Below, one piece after another: positions 1 to 6,396 of a DNA stretch of 8,504 bases. The notes under the pieces were generated by a model. That model was not told the DNA's origin. It ran no database searches and saw only the letters and a list, made by a program, of their open reading frames with translations. Position numbers and translations under genes: made by a program. Source of the DNA: Pseudomonadota bacterium (lineage in GTDB: Bacteria; Desulfobacterota; Desulfobacteria; Desulfobacterales; RPRI01); NCBI GenBank assembly GCA_018819005.1, contig JAHJQU010000126.1, positions 1-8,504 of the forward strand, written 5' to 3'. Positions within the stretch are counted from its first letter, which is position 1, and each line of letters starts with the position of its first letter.

Positions 1-813
1 ATCGCGTGGGAGGCCGGCATCGAGATCGGAGTGAGCGAGTTCGACCGGATTTCCAGGCAAACCCCCAACCTTTGTTCGATCATTCCGGCCGGACCTTACG
101 AGATGGCTGATATCGATGCTGCCGGCGGCATTCCCGCGGTTTTGCAGCGCTTGCAGCCCCTGCTCACTGACAATCCGACGGTTACCGGAAAGTCCATCAT
201 CCAGGTGGCTGCCGAGGCGGTGGTCGGAGACCCTGATATCATTCGCGGCCCGGACCGCCCATTTCACGCGGAAGGAGGTATTGCCGTGCTCAAGGGAAAC
301 ATCGCCTCCAGTGCCGTGGTCAAGCAGACCGCAATCGCTCCCGACATGCTCATTTGCACGGGCCCAGCCAGGGTTTTTTATACGGAAGAGACCCTTTTGG
401 ATGCCATTGCAGCCGGCAAGATCGCCGAAGGCGATGTGGTGGTGCTTCCCTTCCAGGGCCCGGCTGGCGGACCCGGCATGCCGGAAATGCTCACCCCCAC
501 CGATGCCATCAAGGGCGCCGGCTTCACCCGGGTGGCCCTTATCACCGACGGCCGCTTTTCAGGCGCCACCAGCGGGCTGAGCATCGGACACGTGGAAATG
601 GAGGCTTATAACGGCGGGGCCATTGCCGCCATCCGCGACGGCGATATCATCGATATCGACGTTGTGGCCCGTAAACTGGACGTTCGGCTCACACCGGCGC
701 AGATCCGCGACCGCCTGTCCGCCGTTAAGGTCCCGGAACGCAAACTTCCCCGCATGCTCAGTTCTTTTCGCAAGGCTTATACTGGAATCAACTGCTATGG
801 CAAGCAGGCCTGA
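1..813 (+). CDS. ilvD: IlvD/Edd-family dehydratase, probably dihydroxy-acid dehydratase; 5' end missing
   Basis: This is the C-terminal part (270 codons, open from base 1) of a dehydratase of the IlvD/Edd family, whose full members run about 550-600 residues. Dihydroxy-acid dehydratase converts 2,3-dihydroxy acids to 2-keto acids in valine, leucine and isoleucine synthesis, using an Fe-S cluster in the cytoplasm. Visible family motifs are RKTPNLCS-like SRQTPNLCSIIPAG (residues 18-31 of the fragment), LKGNIASSAVVK, TGPARVF, GPAGGPGMPEML and ITDGRFSGATSG. The serine of the last motif is the expected active-site base. The Fe-S ligand cysteines of the N-terminal half lie outside the window. The tail after RDGDIIDID is less typical and ends INCYGKQA, so another Edd-type sugar-acid dehydratase cannot be excluded. 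GC is roughly 60 percent by eye against about 40 percent in the following genes. The gene ends 15 nt before a small Cys-rich ORF in the same frame. Confidence 0.88.
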   Translation: MAWEAGIEIGVSEFDRISRQTPNLCSIIPAGPYEMADIDAAGGIPAVLQRLQPLLTDNPTVTGKSIIQVAAEAVVGDPDIIRGPDRPFHAEGGIAVLKGNIASSAVVKQTAIAPDMLICTGPARVFYTEETLLDAIAAGKIAEGDVVVLPFQGPAGGPGMPEMLTPTDAIKGAGFTRVALITDGRFSGATSGLSIGHVEMEAYNGGAIAAIRDGDIIDIDVVARKLDVRLTPAQIRDRLSAVKVPERKLPRMLSSFRKAYTGINCYGKQA

Positions 814-828
814 GAATATTCAACCAAT

Positions 829-1053
829 ATGACAGCTTCAACACTTAAATCTTCTTACAGGGAAAAACGGGAAAAAGCCAAAGAAAGCAATTGCAACTGC
901 TGCAAGCTTGCAGCCCCTTTCTGCTGGAGGTGCAGATGCGGATTTGCAATCTGCCAGGAGTGCATGGAAGAAAATTTCTGGGGAATGTCCTGCAACGGAA
1001 TTACATGGCAGTGCCCTGACTGCGGAGGTCAGAACGGGTTAGGGAATCAGTAA
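829..1053 (+). CDS. Small cysteine-rich protein, probably zinc-binding, function unknown
   Basis: A 74-residue soluble protein with 11 cysteines (22, 24, 25, 32, 35, 37, 42, 45, 55, 62, 65). The N-terminal 20 residues are charged (SSYREKREKAKES). Then come CNCC, CWRCRC, CQEC and CPDC clusters, a spacing that resembles a treble-clef or RING-like double zinc site ending in a zinc-ribbon knuckle. No signal peptide or membrane segment is visible, so it is likely cytoplasmic. I do not recognise the family; a role as a protein or nucleic-acid interaction module is inference only. The ATG at 829 is the only early methionine (the next is residue 46) and has no clear Shine-Dalgarno sequence. It lies 15 nt after, and in frame with, the dehydratase stop, so translation may depend on reinitiation. 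Its lower GC groups it with downstream genes rather than with the dehydratase. It converges on the HAD gene with a 24-nt gap. Confidence 0.7.
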   Translation: MTASTLKSSYREKREKAKESNCNCCKLAAPFCWRCRCGFAICQECMEENFWGMSCNGITWQCPDCGGQNGLGNQ

Positions 1054-1077
1054 AATCCCAAACAGATAATCTTAAAA

Positions 1078-1695
1078 CTAATTAAGAAGAATAGCTTCAA
1101 GTTCTTTTAATCTTGAAATATGGTATTGAGCGGAAAGATCTTTGTTCTTGTATGAAACAAGCGGAATGCCGGCGCCTTTTGCAGCCATTTCGTCAAGCAC
1201 CGAATCGCCCACATAAATTACCTGGGAAGGTTTTATGTTGAAATGTTCCACGATCTTTATGAGGGATTCCGGATGAGGCTTTGGATCTTTAACATCAAGG
1301 GCGCAGACAACAAAGTCAAAGTATCCCGCAAGTCCGTGTTCCACAAGAATTCCCTGCATAGTATCACTTCTGTTTGTAGCGATAGCGGTTTTATATTTCG
1401 GCCTGATTTTTTCAAGAAGATCCTTTAAATCCGGTTCCATCTTCATTCCTTTAATAAACGGCCAGTATGACATTTTTTTCCGGAACGCATATGCAGCTTC
1501 AAGTGTTTCAGGGTCGTTAAAGAGATTGTCAAGGACTTCGTTTGCCGTATGCATATGGGCATGGGCAAACTGCTCGGGAGTCATCTCCGGTTTTCCGAAA
1601 TGATTCAGGATGCTGTTATAGTAATCCATGTTGGATTGGACGGAGTCAAACATTACTCCGTCGCAGTCAAAAGCAATTACCTTTATATCATTCAT
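1078..1695 (-). CDS. HAD-family hydrolase, phosphoglycolate-phosphatase-like
   Basis: A 205-residue cytoplasmic phosphatase of the haloacid dehalogenase superfamily, with a helical cap inserted after motif I (subfamily IA style, like Gph or PgmB). Motif I is FDCDGVMFDS, giving the nucleophile Asp10 and acid/base Asp12. Motif II is ATN at 106-108. The motif III lysine is Lys139 in the DPKPHPE segment, and motif IV is GDSVLDEMAA (Asp164 and Asp168, Mg2+ ligands). All catalytic residues are present, so the enzyme should be active; the sequence does not define its substrate. Small phosphorylated metabolites such as 2-phosphoglycolate or sugar phosphates are typical for the family. The ATG overlaps the stop codon of the upstream DUF1573 gene (ATGA, 1692-1695) and the SD is weak, which suggests translational coupling. 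Length is slightly short but usual for the class. Confidence 0.9.
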   Translation of the reverse strand: MNDIKVIAFDCDGVMFDSVQSNMDYYNSILNHFGKPEMTPEQFAHAHMHTANEVLDNLFNDPETLEAAYAFRKKMSYWPFIKGMKMEPDLKDLLEKIRPKYKTAIATNRSDTMQGILVEHGLAGYFDFVVCALDVKDPKPHPESLIKIVEHFNIKPSQVIYVGDSVLDEMAAKGAGIPLVSYKNKDLSAQYHISRLKELEAILLN

Positions 1696-2393
1696 AATAT
1701 GTTACCAAGGACCGGGATTCTGATTTCAGGATGAATTTTGTTATCTGTTTTGACAATAATCGAATCAAAATACTTGCCCTTAACTTTTGCCGTGCTTTTA
1801 ACGGTCAGGAAGTATTGTGTTGATTTTGATTCGGGATTTTTTTCAAGCTTAACGCGGATGTTGTTACCGTTTAATGCTGAAGTTTCAAGTATTTTAAAAG
1901 GATATTTTTCTTCAGGAATTATCTCCAATGTTACTGAAAGGTTTTTATCAACAGGGCCGTTTAAAAATACCCTTTCAGGCTTTACTGTGGCAAAATTTTC
2001 AACAAACCCGTAAACAGTTAGATGAATCGTCCGGTTGTTGATGTCGTTTGTGTGCACGACCATGTTTTTCTTAAGCGGTTTTCCACCATATCCTGCAGTA
2101 TTAACCTTGATTACGATCTTTCCCTCGCCGCCGGCGGGAAGCTGTTTCGGAAAGGAAACAGCCGCGCAGCCTCAGCCGGTTTCAATTTTGTCTATATTAA
2201 GCGTGGCAGTTCCGATGTTTTGAATAACGAAATCATGGATAACTTCGGCTCCATCCAAAACCGGTTTAAACTCGAAAGTGTTAATGCTGATAACGGCTTT
2301 TGCCTGACCTTCTTCCACTCCTCCGTAAGAAATAACAGACAAGCCAATAAGTAAAAGCAGGGATAAATATGCAACTTTAAACCTGTATTTCAT
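1692..2393 (-). CDS. Exported DUF1573-domain protein with an in-frame TGA, candidate selenoprotein
   Basis: Read through the TGA at 2174-2172, this is one 233-residue protein. Residues 1-31 form a signal peptide (MKYRFK, then a hydrophobic run through SLLLLIGLSVIS). A DUF1573 Ig-like domain follows at about 36-125: FEFKPVLDGAEVIHDFVIQN, then NIGTATLNIDKIETG, then codon 74 TGA, then GCAAVSFPKQLPAGGEGKI and VNTAGYGG. A second beta-rich region fills 126-233. In DUF1573 proteins the segment usually reads SCGCT and is followed by a PPG turn; here the TGA replaces the first Cys and Cys76 is kept. Codons are in frame on both sides with no indel, and nothing suggests an independent start for the downstream half. 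The ATG at 2393 is fixed by GAAGGAG 5 nt upstream. The family's molecular function is unknown; a periplasmic redox or metal-binding role for Sec-Gly-Cys is inference. A nonsense mutation or sequencing error is the main alternative. The stop overlaps the HAD start. Confidence 0.8.
2141..2162 (-). promoter_or_regulatory. Hairpin just downstream of in-frame TGA, SECIS-like candidate
   Basis: On the mRNA the TGA is followed by 9 nt, then GCTGTTTC, loop CTTTCC, then GAAACAGC: a perfect 8-bp stem. The loop begins 17 nt after the TGA, within the spacing known for bacterial SECIS elements (about 16-37 nt) and like E. coli fdhF. A lower stem of 3 bp (2163-2165 with 2134-2136) can form after a 4-nt bulge. 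Against it, the loop has no guanine in its first two positions, which the usual bacterial consensus requires. SelB recognition is therefore unproven. Confidence 0.45.
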
Positions 2394-2417
2394 AAAAACT
2401 CCTTCATCATGTTTCAT

Positions 2418-2582
2418 GGCTTTGTAAAAAGTAATTCTGCTGTGTTGCACTTCATCCCCGCCCTGTTGAATTCTCGCTGCGCGAGACGGCAGAGCCGATT
2501 CAACAGGGTGAACCATTGAAGCGTACGAAAAGTACGCTTCATTCCTCAAGATTCGTGCGCCTTGCATAATGAGCTTTTTACT
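2418..2582. repeat. Dispersed palindromic (MITE-like) repeat, copy 1, interrupted
   Basis: This copy shares two blocks with the repeat at 6246-6371, in the same orientation: 2418-2456 (39 nt, two mismatches) and 2532-2582 (51 nt, one mismatch). The ends are imperfect inverted repeats built on GTAAAAAG/CTTTTTAC. The centre has a palindrome GAAGCGTAC-GAAAA-GTACGCTTC (2518-2540). Between the blocks lies a 48-bp T-shaped palindrome absent from copy 2. The repeat fills most of the 301-bp gap between priA and the DUF1573 gene and stops 12 nt short of the latter's Shine-Dalgarno sequence. No transposase ORF is inside it, so it would be non-autonomous. The remaining gap, 2583-2694, is AT-rich with no recognised signal except a CTTTTTTACGA block near 2673. 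Confidence 0.8.
2461..2508. repeat. Perfect T-shaped (three-way junction) palindrome nested in repeat copy 1
   Basis: The outer arms CCCTGTTGAAT (2461-2471) and ATTCAACAGGG (2498-2508) are exact reverse complements. Inside, TCTCGC (2472-2477) pairs with GCGAGA (2481-2486) around loop TGC, and CGGC (2487-2490) pairs with GCCG (2494-2497) around loop AGA. Every base of the 48 is paired except the two 3-nt loops. In the second repeat copy the same interval holds only 6 nt (6288-6293), so this is best read as a separate inserted unit. Its function is unknown. Confidence 0.8.
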
Positions 2583-2694
2583 AATCCCGTATATTTTCGG
2601 AATTATAAAAATATCTTTTCCCCAGAGAACAGAAAATAGAATCTTATATAAAAATGTCAAGGAATACCATTGCTTTTTTACGACCCCGTCATTT

Positions 2695-5148
2695 TTACAT
2701 CATAAAATAAGGATCCACATCCACTATCACACCGACATCCCTGTTCCCCTTCTGCACGTTTTCAATTATAATGGTCCGGGCAAACCGGTGAAGCTGTTTT
2801 ATCTCTTTGCCTTTTAAGAGAATCTGCCATCTGAACCGGCCCGCTATTTTTGGAACCGGAGCCTCGACAGGACCAAGAATATCGACCGAATTCATATTAA
2901 ATTCTTTCTTGAATCTCATGCAAAGACCACCAAGTGCTTTTGCATACTCCCCGGTCTTCTTTTTGTCCTTTCCGTGAATCCTGATCTGGATCATTCTTGA
3001 AAAAGGAGGATAATTCAATGCTTTTCTAAATAAAATCTCCTTTTCATAAAAAGCCCTGTAATCCTGATTTTTTGCCGATACAATGCTGAAGTGTTCAGGA
3101 TTATATGTCTGGAGGATTACCTTCCCGGGAGAACTCCCTCTTCCCGCCCTGCCTGAAACCTGGGCCAGAAGCTGAAATGTCCGCTCACCTGATCTGAAAT
3201 CAGGGAAAGCAAGAGACTGATCTGCACAGATGACACCTACAAGTGTAATATCAGGATAATCATGTCCCTTTGCCACCATCTGCGTCCCTACAAGAATGTC
3301 GATAGTTTTTTCTTTAAGACCCTTTAATATTTTAACCGTTGAACCTTTACGGACTGTTGTATCGGAATCCATTCTTGCAACTCTTGCTTCAGGAAAAAGG
3401 CTTTTTGCCGCCGCTTCAATCTTTTCGGTTCCAAGCCCGAAGGGTTTTATTTCAAAAGCCCCGCACTTTGTGCAACTGGAATTTGCGGCTTTTGTAAAAC
3501 CGCAATAATGACACTTATACGCATTGGCAGATCTGTGAAAGGTAAGGGAAATATCACAGTTTTTACACTTAAGCGCTTCACCGCATCTCCCGCAGACCGG
3601 AAAACCGGCAAAACCTCTCCGGTTCAAAAACAGGAGTATTTGTTCCTTTCTGGCAAGCGCTTCTTTCATTCCGCAAATAAGCTCTTCTGAGATATATCTC
3701 CTTATACCCCGCGAATCACGGTTTTTCTTCAAATCTACCACTGAAATTTCAGGAAGATTTCTCTCTTCAACTCTTTTTGTCAGTCTTACTTCCGAAATTT
3801 TTCTTTTGGAGATATTATGGTATGACTGCACTGAAGGAGTGGCAGAACCGAGAAGAACCACACAATTGGCAAGTTTTGCTCTCACAACAGCAAGGTCCCG
3901 AGCATTATAACGCAGCCCCCCCTCCTGCTTGTAGGAAGAGTCATGTTCTTCGTCAACAATTATCAGCCCGATATCTTTAAAAGGTGCAAATATGGCCGAC
4001 CTTGCCCCAATTGCAATAGGTGTTTTTCCCCCGGCTATGCGAAGCCACTGATCATATTTTTCACCAGCCGACAGCCCGCTGTGAAGAATTGAGACACATT
4101 CGCCGAAACGCGCACGGAAGCGGCCTTCAATCTGTGAAATAAGAGCTATTTCAGGAACAAGAACCAGAACAGAATACCCCTCCTTTACTGCCAAAGATGC
4201 AAGTTGCATGTAAACTTCCGTTTTGCCGCTCCCGGTCACACCTGATAAAAGATATGAAAAAAAGCCCTTTCCTAAAAAGCCTGCTATTTTTGAAATCACA
4301 CCATCCTGTTCCAAAGTCGGAACATGAGCGATATCCGGGCTGATGGTCTCCCCGAATGGATTCCGGTATACAGGTTTCAGGAAAATTTTGACATGGCCCT
4401 GTTTTTCCAGGGAATTGACTATCCTTGCAGCTCCCGGCACTCTCTCCTTGAGCCTTTTCACAGAAACTTCCCCGGATGCTTTAAGTGTCTCGATGATTTT
4501 AATCTTCGATTCCGAAAGGGATCCCGGAATTGGTTCATTAGCTGTCAGAGATATATAACGCTCCGTTTTCACCTTTGTTTTTGCTGCTTTTATTTCTCTT
4601 CTTTTTTCAATCCATCCCTTCTGTTCCATTGAATATAATAGAGACCCCGGAATCTCATCTTTTAGTCCGGCACAAAGTTCTTTTACACTCTGAGAAGATT
4701 TTATAAGAAGACTGAGTATTCTTTCTTCAGAGGATACAGGTCGCTTTTTGTCGAGGGCTTCTTTTCCTTTATCCGTTATAGTAAGCTTTGAAACTTCATA
4801 CAGATTCAAGCCGCCGGGAAGCGCAGTTTTTATAACCTCGCCGACCGGATGCATGTAATAATCCGAAATCCATCTGAAGAAAGGAATCATTGATGGGGGG
4901 AAAAGAGGGTTGTCATCAAGAATATCCAAAATGGCCTTTATTTCTTTTTCGTCTTGATTTTCTGTCTCTTCAAGAACATATCCTGTTACTTTACGCTGTC
5001 CGAACGGAACAAGAACTCTTTTACCCTGCAATGATACATCCCACAGACTGTCCGGAACCAGGTATGTAAAGGTGCCCCAAACCGGCAACGCCACGGCAAC
5101 TTCGATACAATTAGAGCTTTTTACCATTTTACTCTTTTCAATATTCAT
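2695..5148 (-). CDS. priA: Primosomal protein N', replication restart helicase PriA
   Basis: PriA is a 3'-to-5' superfamily 2 DNA helicase that recognises stalled forks and loads the replicative helicase. The 817-residue ORF has the full layout. The 3'-DNA-binding domain occupies about 14-115 (VAVALPVWGTFTYLVP) and a winged-helix region about 140-255. The helicase core has Walker A GVTGSGKT (303-310), Walker B DEEH (399-402), GSATPS (434-439) and motif VI QVSGRAGR (663-670). The helicase core is split by a zinc-binding insertion with eight cysteines (519, 522, 528, 531, 546, 549, 559, 562). Catalytic and zinc residues are all present. The family is usually 730-820 residues. The annotated ATG lacks an SD; Met8 (codon at 5127-5125) is preceded by AAAAGAG and may be the true start. 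The gene is divergent from the transporter. Repeat copy 1 separates it from the downstream minus-strand genes, which may or may not be cotranscribed. Confidence 0.97.
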   Translation of the reverse strand: MNIEKSKMVKSSNCIEVAVALPVWGTFTYLVPDSLWDVSLQGKRVLVPFGQRKVTGYVLEETENQDEKEIKAILDILDDNPLFPPSMIPFFRWISDYYMHPVGEVIKTALPGGLNLYEVSKLTITDKGKEALDKKRPVSSEERILSLLIKSSQSVKELCAGLKDEIPGSLLYSMEQKGWIEKRREIKAAKTKVKTERYISLTANEPIPGSLSESKIKIIETLKASGEVSVKRLKERVPGAARIVNSLEKQGHVKIFLKPVYRNPFGETISPDIAHVPTLEQDGVISKIAGFLGKGFFSYLLSGVTGSGKTEVYMQLASLAVKEGYSVLVLVPEIALISQIEGRFRARFGECVSILHSGLSAGEKYDQWLRIAGGKTPIAIGARSAIFAPFKDIGLIIVDEEHDSSYKQEGGLRYNARDLAVVRAKLANCVVLLGSATPSVQSYHNISKRKISEVRLTKRVEERNLPEISVVDLKKNRDSRGIRRYISEELICGMKEALARKEQILLFLNRRGFAGFPVCGRCGEALKCKNCDISLTFHRSANAYKCHYCGFTKAANSSCTKCGAFEIKPFGLGTEKIEAAAKSLFPEARVARMDSDTTVRKGSTVKILKGLKEKTIDILVGTQMVAKGHDYPDITLVGVICADQSLAFPDFRSGERTFQLLAQVSGRAGRGSSPGKVILQTYNPEHFSIVSAKNQDYRAFYEKEILFRKALNYPPFSRMIQIRIHGKDKKKTGEYAKALGGLCMRFKKEFNMNSVDILGPVEAPVPKIAGRFRWQILLKGKEIKQLHRFARTIIIENVQKGNRDVGVIVDVDPYFMM

Positions 5149-5169
5149 GGATGCTGTTAGAATACAACT

Positions 5170-5197
5170 ACTTTAAATGTAACTATTCAGGAGTCAA
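5170..5197 (-). promoter_or_regulatory. Candidate sigma70-type promoter for priA
   Basis: On the minus strand TTGACT (5197-5192) is followed after 16 nt by TAAAGT (5175-5170). This is five of six matches at -35 and four of six at -10. Transcription would start near 5163, just upstream of the priA start codons. It was identified by eye only. Confidence 0.35.
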
Positions 5198-5252
5198 TAG
5201 TCAGAATTCAGAATAGAAGGGGCATCCTTGTTATTCCGGCTCCTGAATTCTG
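5186..5252. repeat. Imperfect inverted repeat in the priA/EamA divergent region
   Basis: CAGAATTCAG (5202-5211) and CTGAATTCTG (5243-5252) are exact reverse complements. TTCAGGAG (5186-5193) and CTCCTGAA (5240-5247) form a competing pair. The intervening AATAGAAGG / CCTTGTTATT segments can pair imperfectly. The GAATTC-rich sequence overlaps the candidate priA -35 box, so it could act as an operator or as a hairpin; no regulator is identifiable. Confidence 0.5.
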
Positions 5253-5327
5253 GATTCTGGCTTCTTAACAGCTCTATGTAATAATATAACATAAAACAAT
5301 CTGTATCGAGGAGAATTTTATCTGAAG

Positions 5328-6239
5328 ATGGCCCATTCTGCTGAAATGGTTAACAAAGTCCCTTTTACCGCAAAAGTTGCATTATGCGTAGCGTGTTTTT
5401 TCTGGGCAATATCTTTCATCGCAACCAAGGTTGCGGTTGAAAGCGTTCCCCCGCTGACGCTTGTAACCCTTAGACTTCTTATCTCATCATGTTGTTTTCT
5501 TCTCTGGTTTTTTGTCCGGGGCCGGCGGCTTAAATATGAAGGATTAACCTGGCTTGGCCAGCTCTTTTTGCTGAGCCTTTTCGGAACCGGACTTCACTAT
5601 TCCACACAAACAATCGGACTCCAATATACAACTGCATCTAATGCATCCCTTTATGCCGTCACCGGCCCTATTTCAATTCTGATTATCGCCGTATTGTTCA
5701 TGGGCGAAAAACTGACCTTGAAAAAGGGGATTGGCTTGCTGATAGCAATATCCGGCGTCATTATTGTCATGGGACTGAATACTCTTTCTTCTTTTGATAT
5801 TAAAGCACACCTCTGGGGAGACCTTCTTGTATTCACAAGCATATTCATGTGGGGAATCTTTACCGTGCTGGGAAAGAACATGACAAAGAAGATGAATGCG
5901 CTCGAGCTGACGGCGATAGTAACTTTTATAGGTTCACTGTATATGATACCATTCGGATGGGTTGAAATGCACCGGATCAATTTTTCCATGCTTTCAATTA
6001 AGACTGACGCCTGGCTTGCCATAGCTTTTCTCGGAATAACATGCTCTTTTCTTGCAACAATGCTCTATTTTGTCGCGTTGGAGAGGACAGAATCCCAGAA
6101 GGTGGGAGTTTATCTTTACACAATTCCTCCCATGACATATATTATAGCCGCTTTTTACTTGGGAGAAAATATTGGCGCAAATCTTATAATCGGATCGATT
6201 TTTGTTCTTGCCGGGGTTTATATTACAGAAAATGGATAA
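5328..6239 (+). CDS. EamA-family (DMT superfamily) inner-membrane transporter
   Basis: A 303-residue inner-membrane protein of the drug/metabolite transporter superfamily, with two tandem EamA repeats (about 15-150 and 163-300) of five hydrophobic helices each, ten in all. The first repeat opens with FFWAISFIATKVAVESVPP, typical of the family, and ends in FMGEKLT at 124-130. The second has WGIFTVLGK near 175-183 and YLGENIG at 277-283, the matching Gly-Glu signature. Such proteins export or import amino acids and other small metabolites; the substrate cannot be read from sequence. The start is uncertain. GAGGAG (5308-5313) is 14 nt from the ATG at 5328, an unusually long spacing, whereas an in-frame CTG at 5322 is 8 nt away. 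The gene stands alone, divergent from priA. The second dispersed repeat begins 6 nt after its stop. Confidence 0.93.
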   Translation: MAHSAEMVNKVPFTAKVALCVACFFWAISFIATKVAVESVPPLTLVTLRLLISSCCFLLWFFVRGRRLKYEGLTWLGQLFLLSLFGTGLHYSTQTIGLQYTTASNASLYAVTGPISILIIAVLFMGEKLTLKKGIGLLIAISGVIIVMGLNTLSSFDIKAHLWGDLLVFTSIFMWGIFTVLGKNMTKKMNALELTAIVTFIGSLYMIPFGWVEMHRINFSMLSIKTDAWLAIAFLGITCSFLATMLYFVALERTESQKVGVYLYTIPPMTYIIAAFYLGENIGANLIIGSIFVLAGVYITENG

Positions 6240-6245
6240 AGAATT

Positions 6246-6371
6246 GACGGCTTTGTAAAAAGTCATTCTGCTGTGTTGCGCTTCATCTTTCGTCATTGCA
6301 GCGTACTTCTATGTACGCTTCATTCCTCAAGATTCGCGCGCCTTGCATAATGAGCTTTTTACTTTGCCGTC
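6246..6371. repeat. Dispersed palindromic (MITE-like) repeat, copy 2, complete
   Basis: A 126-bp unit bounded by imperfect terminal inverted repeats: GACGGCTTTGTAAAAAG at the left, and the reverse complement GACGGCAAAGTAAAAAGC at the right. The centre is a palindrome AGCGTAC-TTCTAT-GTACGCT (6300-6319). It lies between the EamA stop and the small exported protein, has no coding capacity, and may add a hairpin to the 3' end of the transporter mRNA. A further CGACTTTTTACGAGGGC block follows at 6379-6395, which could be the end of a longer version. Confidence 0.8.
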
Positions 6372-6396
6372 GGAAGTACGACTTTTTACGAGGGCA

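Noticed and set aside
811..831. Readthrough of the dehydratase TGA into the Cys-rich ORF, as a second selenoprotein or fusion
   Set aside because: The frame is open, but the TGA sits at a normal C-terminal position for the family. It is not at a conserved Cys, and only a weak 5-bp hairpin follows. The composition also changes here.
1054..1077. Bidirectional terminator between the Cys-rich gene and the HAD gene
   Set aside because: The 24-nt gap is AT-rich, but I see no stem of useful strength followed by a T run.
1692..2063. Separate 123-residue gene starting at 2063
   Set aside because: There is no convincing SD, it begins mid-domain, and it is in frame with the upstream half of the DUF1573 gene.
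1738..2354. Plus-strand ORFs opposite the DUF1573 gene
   Set aside because: They are antisense shadows of a gene with clear domain content and have no start signals.
2418..2582. CRISPR array or tRNA-like structure in the repeat regions
   Set aside because: There are no regularly spaced direct repeats with spacers, and no tRNA cloverleaf with T-loop or anticodon features. The hairpins are palindromic repeats.
2394..2660. N-terminal extension of the DUF1573 ORF to an ATG at 2660
   Set aside because: It would translate the dispersed repeat and would lack the strong SD found directly before the ATG at 2393, which begins a clean signal peptide.
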